A stretch of 64,000 bases of DNA from Fidelibacterota bacterium (GCA_004124295.1 SCKI01000001.1:434001-498000), one strand, 5' to 3'; positions 34,601-44,127 are shown, counted from the stretch's first letter. Numbers and translations are program-made. The notes: a model not told the origin generated them from the letters alone.

Positions 34601-36475
34601 ATGCCAAATTTTTATATCACGACACCCATTTACTACGTCAACGATCTGCCCCACCTCGGCCATGCCTACACCACGATTCTGGCCGATGTCATGGCCCGCT
34701 ACCACCGCGCTATTGGCGACCAGGTGCACTTCCTTACCGGCACCGATGAACACGGCCTGAAGGTTCAGCAGGCGGCGCAGGAGAGGGGCGCTGATCCGCA
34801 GGCCCACACGGACGAGTACGTGCGGCGCTTCCAGGACCTGTGGCAACGGCTGCACATTTCCAACGATGACTTTATCCGCACCACCGAGGAGCGCCACAAA
34901 GGTGTGGTGCAGGCGTTGCTGCAGGATCTGTATGACAAGGACGAGCTTTACAAAACCGAGTACGAGGGATACTACTCGGTCTCGGATGAACGCTTCATCA
35001 CCGCCCGGGAAGCAGAATCGGGGCAGTTCAAGCAGATCGAGACCGTTAAGGAAACCAACTGGTTTTTCCGCATGTCGGACTACCAGGAACGGCTGGTGGC
35101 CCACATTGAGGCTCAGCCGAAATTTATCCTGCCGGTCTCCCGGCGCAACGAGGTGCTCGGTTTTCTGCGCCAGCCGCTGAGGGACCTCTGTATCTCACGG
35201 CCCAAATCGCGGTTGACCTGGGGCATCGAGCTGCCTTTCGATAGCGACTATGTCACCTATGTCTGGTTCGACGCCCTGACCAACTACATTTCCGCCATCG
35301 GTTACGGCAGCGATGAGGAGCGCTTCAATAAATGGTGGCCGGTCAACATGCACCTCATCGGCAAGGATATTCTGATCACCCATTCCGTCTACTGGCCGAC
35401 GATGCTGATGGCGGCCGGGGTGTCGCTGCCCAAAACCATTTTCGCCCACGGCTGGTGGCTGATGGGGGGCGACAAGATGTCCAAGACCGCCGGTAACGTG
35501 GTGCAGCCCCTTGATCTCATCGAGCATGTGGGGGTCGACCCGGTGCGCTATTTTCTGATGCGCGAAATGGTCCTGGGCCAGGACGCGACCTTCACGCCGC
35601 AGCAGTTCATGCAGCGCTACAATGCGGACCTGGCCAACGATCTGGGGAACCTCACCCACCGCATATCCAAGTTCATCCGCCGCCATTTCGACGGCCGGAT
35701 ACCGCCCCCTGCCAGGCCCACCGATCCGGCCCCGGAGGCCGCGCTGCAGCAGGCCGCCGCCGATGTGGTGGCTGCCGTGCCAACCCTCGTCGAGGACATG
35801 CGCCTCCATGAAGCGCTGGGCGCCATCATGGAACTGGTCCGTAAGGTGAACCGCTACCTGGAGCAGACCCAGCCCTGGAAGCAGATCAAACAGGACCGCG
35901 AGGCCACCGGCAATACCCTTTATGTGGCGGCTGAAGCGCTGCGCATCGCGGCCCAGCTGCTGCACCCGGTGATGCCCAACCGCATGGACAGTATCCGCCA
36001 GCTCATCGGTGCCGGTGGTGTGAATCTTGCAGATCTGGCCTGGGGCGCTCTGCTGCCCGGTGTCGAAGTGGGTGAACCCCGGGCCCCCTTCCCCCGTCTG
36101 GAGGCTTTGCCGCAGGCCGCTACCGATATTGCCGGGGCGGAAGATGATGCCGGCCGGGCCAGCTGGGAAGATTTCGAGAAGCTGGACCTGCGCATCGCCG
36201 AAGTGCTGGCTGCCGAGCGTTTGCCGGGGGCCGACAAGCTCCTCAAGCTGCGGGTTGCCCTGGACGATGGGGAGCGGCAGATCGTCGCCGGCATTGCCCC
36301 GCAGTACACACCCGAGAGCCTCATTGGCAAGCGTCTGGTTTTGGTGGCCAATCTGCAGCCGGCCACGATCCGGGGTACCGAGAGCCAGGGTATGCTGCTG
36401 GCCGCAGCCGGGGAGCAGCTTGTGCTGGCCACGGTGGACGCAGCGGACATGGCCCCCGGGGCGAAGGTAGGGTAA
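34601..36475 (+). CDS. metG: Methionyl-tRNA synthetase with C-terminal tRNA-binding domain
   Basis: 624 residues from ATG 34601. Class I synthetase: ITTPIYYVNDLPHLGHAYT (HIGH-like), TGTDEHGLKVQ, YVWFDALTNYISAIGYG, GWWLMGGDKMSKTAGN (KMSKS). The connective peptide (YEGYYSVSDERFITARE) has no zinc-binding cysteines, as in the MetG type without a zinc knuckle. Residues about 520-624 are a Trbp111-like OB fold (WEDFEKLDLRIAEVLAAERLPGADKLLKLRVAL; GTESQGMLLAA). The usual order metG-tatD-(Ksg) is kept. Confidence 0.95.
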   Translation: MPNFYITTPIYYVNDLPHLGHAYTTILADVMARYHRAIGDQVHFLTGTDEHGLKVQQAAQERGADPQAHTDEYVRRFQDLWQRLHISNDDFIRTTEERHKGVVQALLQDLYDKDELYKTEYEGYYSVSDERFITAREAESGQFKQIETVKETNWFFRMSDYQERLVAHIEAQPKFILPVSRRNEVLGFLRQPLRDLCISRPKSRLTWGIELPFDSDYVTYVWFDALTNYISAIGYGSDEERFNKWWPVNMHLIGKDILITHSVYWPTMLMAAGVSLPKTIFAHGWWLMGGDKMSKTAGNVVQPLDLIEHVGVDPVRYFLMREMVLGQDATFTPQQFMQRYNADLANDLGNLTHRISKFIRRHFDGRIPPPARPTDPAPEAALQQAAADVVAAVPTLVEDMRLHEALGAIMELVRKVNRYLEQTQPWKQIKQDREATGNTLYVAAEALRIAAQLLHPVMPNRMDSIRQLIGAGGVNLADLAWGALLPGVEVGEPRAPFPRLEALPQAATDIAGAEDDAGRASWEDFEKLDLRIAEVLAAERLPGADKLLKLRVALDDGERQIVAGIAPQYTPESLIGKRLVLVANLQPATIRGTESQGMLLAAAGEQLVLATVDAADMAPGAKVG

Positions 36476-36482
36476 CAGTAGG

Positions 36483-36587
36483 ATGTTTCGAGTTCCGAGT
36501 TTCCGGTTAGGGGTTTCGGATTAAAAGTCTTGGGTCCAGAGTCCAGGGTCTGCAACTCATAACTCGCAACCCGTAACTCGAAACGAT
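36483..36587. repeat. 7-bp-periodic tract between metG and tatD
   Basis: Fifteen heptamers in one register: an opening block of gagttcc, gagtttc, gggtttc type, a middle block gggtcca, gagtcca, gggtctg, and a closing block caactca, taactcg, caacccg, taactcg. The ends form a perfect 10-bp inverted repeat: GTTTCGAGTT at 36485-36494 and AACTCGAAAC at 36575-36584. Confidence 0.85.
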
Positions 36588-36599
36588 CATGCTCGCCGG

Positions 36600-37376
36600 A
36601 TGATGTTGATCGACACCCACGCCCACCTGTTTTACAAGGACTTTGCCGGGCAGCTCGATGCGGTGCTCGACAGGGCCCGGGCAGCGGGGGTCGAAGCCAT
36701 CATTTGCGTTGGGCTGGACCTGGCCACGAGCCGGCAGGCCATCGCCTTGGCCGAGCAGTATCCCTTCATCTGGGCCACTGTAGGGGTCCATCCCCACGAT
36801 GCGGCCGACGTGCCCGAGGACTACCTGGGCCAACTGGCACAACTGGCCGGCCATCCCCGGGTGGTGGCCATCGGCGAAATGGGCCTCGATTTTTACCGCA
36901 ACCTCTCCCCGGCTGATACCCAGCAGCGGGTGTTCCGGGAGCAGCTCGAACTGGCCAAATCGGTCGATCTGCCGGTCGTGGTGCATAACCGGGAGGCCGA
37001 CGACAGCCTCTATGCCACCCTCAGCGCTGCCGGCCACCGGCGGGGCGTGGTGCACTGCTTCAGCTCGGACGTCCCCTTTGCCCGGCGGGTCCTTGATTTT
37101 GGCTTCGAACTGTCCTTCACCGGCACCGTTACCTTCGGCAAGAACCACAATGCGGCGGTGCTGCAAGCGGTGGGGCTGGCGCACATCATGGTGGAGACCG
37201 ACTGCCCCTACCTGGCGCCGGCGCCCCGGCGGGGCAAAACAAACGAGCCGTCCTACCTCCAGCATACGGTGGCGGCCATCGCCGAAATTTGCGGCGCCAC
37301 AGCCGAGGCGGTGGGGGAGACCACCGCGGCCAACGCCCGGCGCTTTTTCGGATTGCCTGCTAAGGAGAACCTCTGA
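36600..37376 (+). CDS. tatD: TatD-family metal-dependent deoxyribonuclease
   Basis: 258 residues; ATG 36600 or 36603. TIM-barrel metal hydrolase motifs: LIDTHAHLFYKDF (HxH), VGVHPHDA, IGEMGLDFYRNLSP (Glu ligand), VVVHNREADDS, GVVHCFSSD, and METDCPYLAP as VETDCPYLAP. TatD enzymes act as 3'-5' exonucleases in repair or DNA turnover. It directly precedes the K+ channel gene, whose start overlaps the tatD stop by one base. Confidence 0.94.
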   Translation: MMLIDTHAHLFYKDFAGQLDAVLDRARAAGVEAIICVGLDLATSRQAIALAEQYPFIWATVGVHPHDAADVPEDYLGQLAQLAGHPRVVAIGEMGLDFYRNLSPADTQQRVFREQLELAKSVDLPVVVHNREADDSLYATLSAAGHRRGVVHCFSSDVPFARRVLDFGFELSFTGTVTFGKNHNAAVLQAVGLAHIMVETDCPYLAPAPRRGKTNEPSYLQHTVAAIAEICGATAEAVGETTAANARRFFGLPAKENL

Positions 37377-38185
37377 TGCCCAAGAATTATCGTCGCAGGA
37401 TATTTGAGACCCTGGAAATCGCCGCGGGGGGCGACCGGCTCAGCCGCGTGGTGGATATGGCCATTATGACGTTGATTTTTCTTAATGTCGTGGCAGTGAT
37501 TTTTGAAACCGTGCCTTTAATAGGGCAGCGGTTTCATCTCTTTTTTAAGGTCTTTGAAACCTTTTCCGTGGCATTTTTTACTATTGAATATCTGTTGCGA
37601 ATCTGGACTTGCAATGAGGATGCCCGCTACAGCAGTGCCATTTCCGGCCGCATCCGGTTTGCCTTGACACCGTTGGCACTCATCGATTTACTGGCCATTC
37701 TGCCAGCCTATCTGCCACTCTTTCTCCCGGTCGACTTGCGCTTCCTCAGGGTCCTGAGGATGTTCCGGATTCTCCGTCTATTGAAATTCGCCCGCTACTC
37801 CAAAGCCGCGAGATTGTTCGGAGCGGTCTTGCAGGAGAAAAAAGAAGAGCTGGTTATTGCCCTTACGGCTATCTTCGCATCGTCAATATTAATTGCCAGT
37901 TTCATGTACTACCTGGAGCGGGCGGCACAGCCCGACGCCTTTGGCAGCATTCCCGCAGCGATGTGGTGGAGCATCATTTCACTGACCACGGTAGGCTATG
38001 GGGATGTGTACCCGATAACCATGCTTGGAAAAGTGTTCGGAGGACTTATTGCCCTGCTCGGCATAGCCGTATTCGCGCTGCCTGCCGGCATCATCGCCTC
38101 GGGCTTTTCCCAGGCCCTGGACAAACAGCCGCGCCCGGCGGACACGACCTGCCCCCACTGTGGCAAAGCAATCGCACGACCGTAA
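37376..38185 (+). CDS. Voltage-gated potassium channel (Kv-type, single subunit)
   Basis: 269 residues behind a good ribosome site (AAGGAG at 37362-37367). Six membrane segments: S1 (IMTLIFLNVVAVIFETV), S2-S3, an S4 with regularly spaced Arg (LRFLRVLRMFRILRLLK), the pore helix and selectivity filter SLTTVGYGDVYP, and S6 (FGGLIALLGIAVFALPAGI). The C-terminus has a CxxC rubredoxin-like tag (TTCPHCGKAIARP). The gene is a little more AT-rich than its neighbours. Confidence 0.93.
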   Translation: MPKNYRRRIFETLEIAAGGDRLSRVVDMAIMTLIFLNVVAVIFETVPLIGQRFHLFFKVFETFSVAFFTIEYLLRIWTCNEDARYSSAISGRIRFALTPLALIDLLAILPAYLPLFLPVDLRFLRVLRMFRILRLLKFARYSKAARLFGAVLQEKKEELVIALTAIFASSILIASFMYYLERAAQPDAFGSIPAAMWWSIISLTTVGYGDVYPITMLGKVFGGLIALLGIAVFALPAGIIASGFSQALDKQPRPADTTCPHCGKAIARP

Positions 38186-38966
38186 ACGTCCGCCGGTCCG
38201 CAAACGGTGGGGCCAGCATTTTCTGTCCGATCCGCTCGCTGTCCGGCGGATTATAGCTGCGGTTAACCCCCAGCCGGAGGACAAGTTTCTGGAGGTCGGT
38301 CCCGGCCACGGTGAACTGACCTTGCCGCTGGCTGCCGCCTCAACGGCCGTTATCGCCGTCGATATTGATCCCCTGCTGATTGCCGCCCTGGAGGAGGAGT
38401 TGCCGGGCCATGTGCAGCTGCTGCAGGGGGACATACTGAAGGCCGACCTGCCGGCCCTGCTGCCTGCGGGGGTCCGGGTGGTGGGCAGTCTGCCCTTCAA
38501 CATCAGTTCCCAGATACTGATGCGCCTGCTGGAGCACCGGGAGCGCTGGCGGGACGGACACTTCATTCTGCAAAAGGAGATGGCCGACCGGCTGGTGGCC
38601 CCCCCCGGCAACCGGACCTACGGCCGCCTCTCGGTGATGGCCCAGGCCTTTGCCGCAGCGACCCGGCTCCTCGATCTGCCGCCGACCGTATTCTCGCCCC
38701 GGCCGAAGGTCTCTTCGACACTGGTGCGGCTGGTCCCCCGGCCCACCGATCCCCCACTGGAGGACCCCAAACTGTTCGCGGCGGGGGTGCGGGCAGCCTT
38801 CGGCCAGCGGCGCAAGAAGCTGTCCAATGCCCTCAAGGCCCTGGGCGCGGGACCGGAACTGGCCCAGGCAGGTTTGGAAAACCTGAGGGCTGAGCATGTG
38901 GCCGTGATTGACTATATTCGCCTGTCGAACGCCTTATCCAGCAAAGGAGGGATCGATTTACCGTAG
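38160..38966 (+). CDS. ksgA: 16S rRNA dimethyladenosine transferase
   Basis: 268 residues, GTG start 26 bp inside the end of the K+ channel gene. Motifs: KRWGQHFLSDPLAVRRII, FLEVGPGHGELTLPLA (SAM loop), VDIDPLLIAAL, LQGDILKADL, the catalytic SLPFNISSQIL (variant of NLPYNIS), FILQKEMADRLVAPPGNRTYGRLSV and FSPRPKVSSTLVRL. RsmA/KsgA dimethylates two adjacent adenines near the 3' end of 16S rRNA. Confidence 0.94.
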   Translation: MAKQSHDRKRPPVRKRWGQHFLSDPLAVRRIIAAVNPQPEDKFLEVGPGHGELTLPLAAASTAVIAVDIDPLLIAALEEELPGHVQLLQGDILKADLPALLPAGVRVVGSLPFNISSQILMRLLEHRERWRDGHFILQKEMADRLVAPPGNRTYGRLSVMAQAFAAATRLLDLPPTVFSPRPKVSSTLVRLVPRPTDPPLEDPKLFAAGVRAAFGQRRKKLSNALKALGAGPELAQAGLENLRAEHVAVIDYIRLSNALSSKGGIDLP

Positions 38967-41442
38967 TGGCGTCATAAAGCAAGTTTGGAGATCGGTCTGG
39001 GCCGTGGCGCTCTGGGCCATGCCGCTGCTGGCCCAGCAGGGCACCATCAGCGGTTTCGTCCGCGACAGCACCAGCCACGAGACCCTCTCCTACGCCAACG
39101 TGTTTGTGCAGGGGACCGGCCTCGGCGCAGTGACCAATCGCGACGGCTACTATGTGATCAACGGCGTGGCCCCCGGCCCGCTGAAAGTGGTGGCCTCAAT
39201 CATCGGCTACGGGCTGGTGGAGCGGGAGGCAGCGCTGCCAGCCGGCGGCAACCTGCGCATCGATTTCGAACTTTCCCCGGCGGTACTGGCCTTCGAGGAG
39301 GTGAGTATCTCGGCCCAGCGGCAGCGCTTCCGGGAGGCGGTGGAGGTGAGCACGGTAACCCTCAGCAGCCGGGATATCGAGGTCGCGCCGGCCTTTGCCG
39401 AGGCAGATCTGATGCGCACCCTGCAACTGCTGCCGGGGGTGCAGAGCGTCAGCGATTTCTCGGCGGCCCTCTATGTACGGGGCAGTACGCCCGACCAGAA
39501 CCTGATCCTGGTGGATGGCATCACCATCTACAGCCCGTTCCACCTGGGCGGGATTTTCTCCACCTTCAACACCGACGCCATCAAGGAGGCCGAGTTTATT
39601 GCCGGCGGTTTCTCTGCCCGCTACGGGGGCCGTATGGGATCGGTCATAGATATCGTGAACCGGGACGGCAACGCCAGTGGGCTCGCGGGCCGCTTCAACA
39701 TATCGCTCATCTCCGCCAAGGGGCTGCTCGAAGGGCCGCTCCCCAAAATCGGGCCGCTGACGGGGACCTATATGTTCTCGGGCCGCCGCACCTACCTGGA
39801 CAAAATCGTCGATCTGGCCCTGATTGCCGCCGGTGAATCGGATGAGATAGGGCTGCCCTACCACTTCTCCGACTACCAGGTCAAGGTGAACTTCGATATC
39901 GGCACACGCCACCGGATAACGCTGAGCAGTTTTAACGGTCTGGACATATTGGCTGTGGAAGATGAAACTACGGATAGCTACGACCGTTTTGAGCCGGGTG
40001 GGAGCAGTGTCCAGGAAAGTTATACCAGCCGGTTTGCATTGGACTGGAGCTGGGGCAACACGGCCAACAGCATCGCCTGGCGCTGGATTCCGACACCCCA
40101 GCTGGTAACCAAGTTCTACCTGGCCGGCAGCCGCTACCGCTACGGCATCAGTGTCTCGGACTACTACAAATCTGCGGTTCTCTCCGGGCCTGATGCGGGC
40201 AGCTATGAGAGCAGCTCCCAATTCGATGTATACGATCTGGTGGAAGACCGCACGATCCGCCTGGAGGCCTCATATCTGCCTTCTTCGAAGCACACCACCC
40301 TGGCCGGGTTTGAGTACAAGGCGCTCCATTTCAATCTTGCCTGGCTGTTCTCCGGCAGCGTCACCAGTACCGACACGTCTTTTTCCTACGCCGATACCAG
40401 CCTGTGGATCGAGTACCGGCCGGTGGAGCAGGCCGCCTACCTGGAGCATCGCTGGCGGGCCACGGCGCGGCTGGCCCTGCAGTTCGGCCTGCGGGTCTCC
40501 CACTTCAGCCTGCACGGCCGGCTGAATCCCGAGCCGAGGCTGGGGCTGAAGTTCTTCCTCCGCGAGGACTTGGCCCTCACCGGCGCCTGGGGCCGCTACT
40601 TCCAGTACCTTACCACGGCCAACCCCAGCGATGAAAACCTGCGGATCATTGATCTGTGGCTGCCGGCCCCGGCTGACAGGCCAGCCCCCTATTCGGAGCA
40701 TACCATCCTGGGTCTGGAATACCTCAGCGACAACAATTTCCAGATCAAGCTGGAGGTCTACCGGAAAACCTTTGCCAACCTGGTCTATCTCAAGCAGGGC
40801 TTCATCTTTTTCCTGGGGCCCGATGCCGAGGAGAGCCCGGAGCAGGTGTTGAGCGAATTTCTCCCCGCCCAGGCCAAATCGAGGGGCGTCGAGCTGCTGC
40901 TGCGGAAGAACCAGGGCAAGCTCCGGGGCTGGGCCGGCTATTCTTTCAGCCAGACCCTCTGGAAGACCGAGGAATTCGATTGGTATCCACCGAAGTACGA
41001 CCGCACCCACACCTTCAACCTGGTGGGGGACTGGCAACTCTCCGAGCGCTGGCACTTCAGCACCGCCTACACCTTTGCCACCGGCAATCCCTACACGCCG
41101 CTGTTGGGGCGTTACTCCGGCCTGGGGTGGACGCCCTACGGGCCACCCAGCCAGAACGATTACTGGTTCGAAACCCGCTACCTCGCCGGCGCGAAACATT
41201 CGGCCCGGTATCCCTACTACGGCCGCTGGGACCTGAGCCTGGTCCGCAGCCGGCCGGGCCGCAACGGCGCCAAAAGGGAGTTTTACATCCAGGTGCTGAA
41301 CCTGCTGAACCGGGCCAATGTGTTCCAGTATTACTATCAGGAGAAGTATGATCCCCGGACCTACCGATCGCTGGGCATCGAGCGGCGGGTAATACCGATG
41401 TTTCCGATCATCCCCACCATCGGGTGGCGCTATGAATTTTAG
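38956..41442 (+). CDS. TonB-dependent receptor with carboxypeptidase-regulatory-like N-terminal domain
   Basis: About 828 residues. The start is uncertain: AAGGAGG (38944-38950) lies 5 bases before an in-frame ATT at 38956, which would give YRSGVIKQVWRSVWAVALWA, a good signal peptide; a TTG at 38908 lacks a ribosome site. Then a CarboxypepD_reg-like domain (GTISGFVRDSTSHETLSYANVFVQGT), plug (LMRTLQLLPGVQSVSDFSAALYVRGSTPDQNLILVDGI) and a 22-strand-type barrel ending in WRYEF. Couples to the next lipoprotein gene (11-bp overlap). Ligand unknown. Confidence 0.88.
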   Translation: MYRSGVIKQVWRSVWAVALWAMPLLAQQGTISGFVRDSTSHETLSYANVFVQGTGLGAVTNRDGYYVINGVAPGPLKVVASIIGYGLVEREAALPAGGNLRIDFELSPAVLAFEEVSISAQRQRFREAVEVSTVTLSSRDIEVAPAFAEADLMRTLQLLPGVQSVSDFSAALYVRGSTPDQNLILVDGITIYSPFHLGGIFSTFNTDAIKEAEFIAGGFSARYGGRMGSVIDIVNRDGNASGLAGRFNISLISAKGLLEGPLPKIGPLTGTYMFSGRRTYLDKIVDLALIAAGESDEIGLPYHFSDYQVKVNFDIGTRHRITLSSFNGLDILAVEDETTDSYDRFEPGGSSVQESYTSRFALDWSWGNTANSIAWRWIPTPQLVTKFYLAGSRYRYGISVSDYYKSAVLSGPDAGSYESSSQFDVYDLVEDRTIRLEASYLPSSKHTTLAGFEYKALHFNLAWLFSGSVTSTDTSFSYADTSLWIEYRPVEQAAYLEHRWRATARLALQFGLRVSHFSLHGRLNPEPRLGLKFFLREDLALTGAWGRYFQYLTTANPSDENLRIIDLWLPAPADRPAPYSEHTILGLEYLSDNNFQIKLEVYRKTFANLVYLKQGFIFFLGPDAEESPEQVLSEFLPAQAKSRGVELLLRKNQGKLRGWAGYSFSQTLWKTEEFDWYPPKYDRTHTFNLVGDWQLSERWHFSTAYTFATGNPYTPLLGRYSGLGWTPYGPPSQNDYWFETRYLAGAKHSARYPYYGRWDLSLVRSRPGRNGAKREFYIQVLNLLNRANVFQYYYQEKYDPRTYRSLGIERRVIPMFPIIPTIGWRYEF

Positions 41443-42358
41443 GGCACGGCAGAAATGGCCCATGTGGTTACCGGTCCTGCTATCGGTTGCCTGCCAGGGC
41501 TGGGAGCCGGTGCTGGTCTCCTCCGGCGAATTCGAGCCGATGCTGAACGTGGTGGCAGTCCTCTCGCCGGACGGCCCCGAAGTGACCGTGCTGATCCAGC
41601 AGATATTGCCCATGGAGGGCCCCAGCGGCACCGGTGAAATCAGGATCGACACCGTCTGGTACGAAGACTGGGTTACCGGCGACTCCAGCTACTTTCTGCA
41701 GGAATATGAAGTCAGCCGCTTCGAGGTCAATGACGCGGTGGTCAGCATGGCCTGGGCCGACAGCAGTGTCGATTTTGCCTATGCCGGCGCCTCGGCGCAG
41801 AACTGGCATATGTCCCGCTACCGGCCCATCGGCGCCGGTTTTGTGCCCCGGGGCGGAGTCACTTATCAGCTCTCCATCAATACCCCCGGAGGATTGGCAG
41901 TCACTGGCAGCACCACCGTACCCCGGACCGCGCGGATGATTGCGTCGTACACGCCGGATACCCTCTCGGCATCGGAACCGGTGCCCCTGGCCTGGGAGGC
42001 ATCCACAGGGTTCTACCAGATTAACCTCAATTACGATTTCAACCTTGAAACAGAACGTTTCTGGTGTATCAGGGATGTCCAGGAGGTGGTGTTGGATGAT
42101 ACGACCTGGCTTGGTGAGCCCCTGGTTGTTCCGGAATGCCCCCCTGCTCCGGGGGACTTTATCTGGTACACCATGTCGGTGGCGGCCCTCGATTCCAACT
42201 ATTACCGCTATTTTATCCGCGACCCTGGCGAGCGGAGCAATTTCACCTTCTTCCTGCTGGGTGAAGGAGACGAGGCCAGCGCCTACGGTATCGAAGGGGG
42301 GCTGGGGGTCTTCGGTGCTTACCGGTCTGATGCCCTGGTCCGGCTGGTGGTCCCCTGA
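41432..42358 (+). CDS. DUF4249-type outer-membrane lipoprotein
   Basis: 308 residues overlapping the receptor gene. Leader MWLPVLLSVAC ends in a lipobox; the mature part begins GWEPVLVSSGEFEPMLNVVAVLSPDG, like DUF4249 proteins, then beta-rich segments (YQLSINTPGGLAVTGSTTVP, FIWYTMSVAALDSNYYRYF). In Bacteroidota such lipoproteins are encoded just after TonB receptors and are thought to assist uptake at the cell surface. Specific ligand not predictable. Confidence 0.72.
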   Translation: MNFRARQKWPMWLPVLLSVACQGWEPVLVSSGEFEPMLNVVAVLSPDGPEVTVLIQQILPMEGPSGTGEIRIDTVWYEDWVTGDSSYFLQEYEVSRFEVNDAVVSMAWADSSVDFAYAGASAQNWHMSRYRPIGAGFVPRGGVTYQLSINTPGGLAVTGSTTVPRTARMIASYTPDTLSASEPVPLAWEASTGFYQINLNYDFNLETERFWCIRDVQEVVLDDTTWLGEPLVVPECPPAPGDFIWYTMSVAALDSNYYRYFIRDPGERSNFTFFLLGEGDEASAYGIEGGLGVFGAYRSDALVRLVVP

Positions 42359-42461
42359 CAACACGATCAGACCACCGGCATCTTCGGCATTGGATCACCG
42401 GTTGGCTACACTTAACTTGAACAGCTGTAACGGAATCTGAAACTTTTCTGCAGGAATCGAA

Positions 42462-42659
42462 ATGGTCGAAGTTTTTCTGAAAAAAGATGAACCGCTGGAG
42501 CGGGCCTTGCGGCGCTTCAAGAAGAAGTATGAGAAGGCCGGCATCCTGAAGGACATCAAGCGGAACTCTTACTATCTCAAGCCGAGCGAAGCCCGGCGCA
42601 TTAAGCGCTCCAAGGCCAAACGCCGGATGCGTCGCGCCACCATGCTGGCTTCCCGCTGA
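42462..42659 (+). CDS. rpsU: 30S ribosomal protein S21
   Basis: 65 residues, the normal size. Sequence MVEVFLKKDEPLERALRRFKKKYEKAG then a basic helical tail rich in Lys and Arg (KRSKAKRRMRRATML). S21 sits near the anti-Shine-Dalgarno region and aids initiation. The 103 bases before it hold a possible -35 TTGGCT and an AGGA ribosome site. A clear terminator follows, so it is probably a single-gene unit. Confidence 0.96.
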   Translation: MVEVFLKKDEPLERALRRFKKKYEKAGILKDIKRNSYYLKPSEARRIKRSKAKRRMRRATMLASR

Positions 42660-42692
42660 CCCTGCCCGTTTCCACCAGCATTACCTGCCCTG

Positions 42693-42721
42693 AAAATCCA
42701 GGCTTCCGGTCTGGATTTTTT
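42693..42721 (+). terminator. rpsU intrinsic terminator
   Basis: A perfect 9-bp stem (AAAATCCAG at 42693-42701 with CTGGATTTT at 42711-42719) closes a 9-base loop and runs into T residues, 33 bases after the rpsU stop. The A-run on the 5' side means it could also stop transcripts coming the other way. Confidence 0.88.
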
Positions 42722-42741
42722 ATTCATATAATCAGCCTGCC

Positions 42742-44127
42742 ATGTTCTCGAATTATGAGCCTACCATGGGACTGATGCGCACGGTCTCCGGCGTCCGCGG
42801 CATTGTGGACCGGGACCTGGATGCCGCCACGGTTTATCGCCACGCCCGGGCGCTGGCCGATCTGTTGCCGCCCGGCTCGATCCTGCTGGCCCGGGACAGC
42901 CGGCCCCACGGCCAACGGCTCATGGCCGCCGCCGGTCAGGCCCTGCAGGACGCCCGCCGGCAGATCACGGTAGCCGGCCTGATCCCCACCCCAACGGCCC
43001 AATTTTTAGTCACCCGGCTGCGGCTGGCCGGCGCCATCGTGCTGACCGCGTCCCACAATCCGGTGGAGTATAACGGCCTGAAATTTATCGGCAGCGATGG
43101 CCTTTTTCTGGGGGCCGAGCGGTGCGACATATTGTTTGGCCGGGCCGACCTTGTGGAGCCTCCCGAAGTGATCTCCGGCGAAAAGATTCCGGGCCGGGGC
43201 CTGGCCGATGCCCCGGGGCTGCACATTCTGAGTGTCCTCGACCTGGGCTGCATCGACATGGAGGCCATTCTGCGGCACCGCTGCCGGGTGGTGGTGGATG
43301 CGGTCAACGGCGCGGCCTCGTTCGCCCTGCCGACGCTGCTGGAGGCCCTGGGCTGCGAAGTCGTGCCGATTCATACGACCCCGGACGGCACCTTCCCCCG
43401 GGGCGCCGAGCCGGTTGCCGGCCATCTTGCCGACCTATCGGCGGCGGTGCTGGAGCAGGGCGCCCACCTGGGCATGGCCACCGATCCGGACGGCGACCGG
43501 CTGGCGCTGGTGGATGAAAGCGGCCAACCGCTGGGGGAAGAGTACACCCAGGTCATTGCCATCGACGGTTTCCTGCGCCGCACCGGCAGCAAGCAGCCCA
43601 TCGTTACCAACCTGTCATCGTCCCAGCTCCTGGACCGGGTCGCCGAGGCCCACGGAGTCAAGCTGCACCGTTCTGCCGTGGGGGAAATTAACGTGGTCAA
43701 CATGATGCGTGCCCGGGGCGCGGAGATCGGCGGCGAAGGAAACGGCGGTGTGATCCTGGCCGAGAGCCATTTGGGCCGCGACAGCCTGGTGGCGGCGGCG
43801 CTGGTGCTCGACCGGCTGAGCCAGGAACGGGAACTGCTCAGCGAGGTGGTTGCCGCCTGGCCCAATTACGTGATGCTGAAGGAGAAATTTCCCCTCGGCG
43901 ACAGCGACTTGACCGAACTCTTGGCGCGGCTGGAGAGTGAGTTCAACGGCGCCGAAAAAGACAGCACTGACGGCCTGAAATGGATCTGGAAAGACCGCTG
44001 GCTGCATGTGCGGGCCTCCAACACCGAACCTGTGGTACGGGTCATCGCCGAGGCCAAAAGTGAAAGCGCGGCCCGGAAGCTGGTCAGTGCCGTAAAGAAA
44101 TCGGCCGCCGCGGTGGGGGCGGCATGA
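42742..44127 (+). CDS. Alpha-D-phosphohexomutase (phosphoglucosamine/phosphomannomutase type)
   Basis: 461 residues; ATG 42742, or ATG 42766 which begins nearer the family start (MGLMRTVSGVRG). Motifs: catalytic serine loop VLTASHNPVEYNGLKF, metal loop ATDPDGDRLALVD, sugar loop IGGEGNGGVILAESHLGRDS and phosphate loop RASNTEPVVRV. The GEGN loop is the archaeal/Bacteroidota GlmM form. Some members act as phosphopentomutases. The stop overlaps the vertex-protein ATG, which ties it to the EutN-DeoC pair. Confidence 0.9.
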   Translation: MFSNYEPTMGLMRTVSGVRGIVDRDLDAATVYRHARALADLLPPGSILLARDSRPHGQRLMAAAGQALQDARRQITVAGLIPTPTAQFLVTRLRLAGAIVLTASHNPVEYNGLKFIGSDGLFLGAERCDILFGRADLVEPPEVISGEKIPGRGLADAPGLHILSVLDLGCIDMEAILRHRCRVVVDAVNGAASFALPTLLEALGCEVVPIHTTPDGTFPRGAEPVAGHLADLSAAVLEQGAHLGMATDPDGDRLALVDESGQPLGEEYTQVIAIDGFLRRTGSKQPIVTNLSSSQLLDRVAEAHGVKLHRSAVGEINVVNMMRARGAEIGGEGNGGVILAESHLGRDSLVAAALVLDRLSQERELLSEVVAAWPNYVMLKEKFPLGDSDLTELLARLESEFNGAEKDSTDGLKWIWKDRWLHVRASNTEPVVRVIAEAKSESAARKLVSAVKKSAAAVGAA

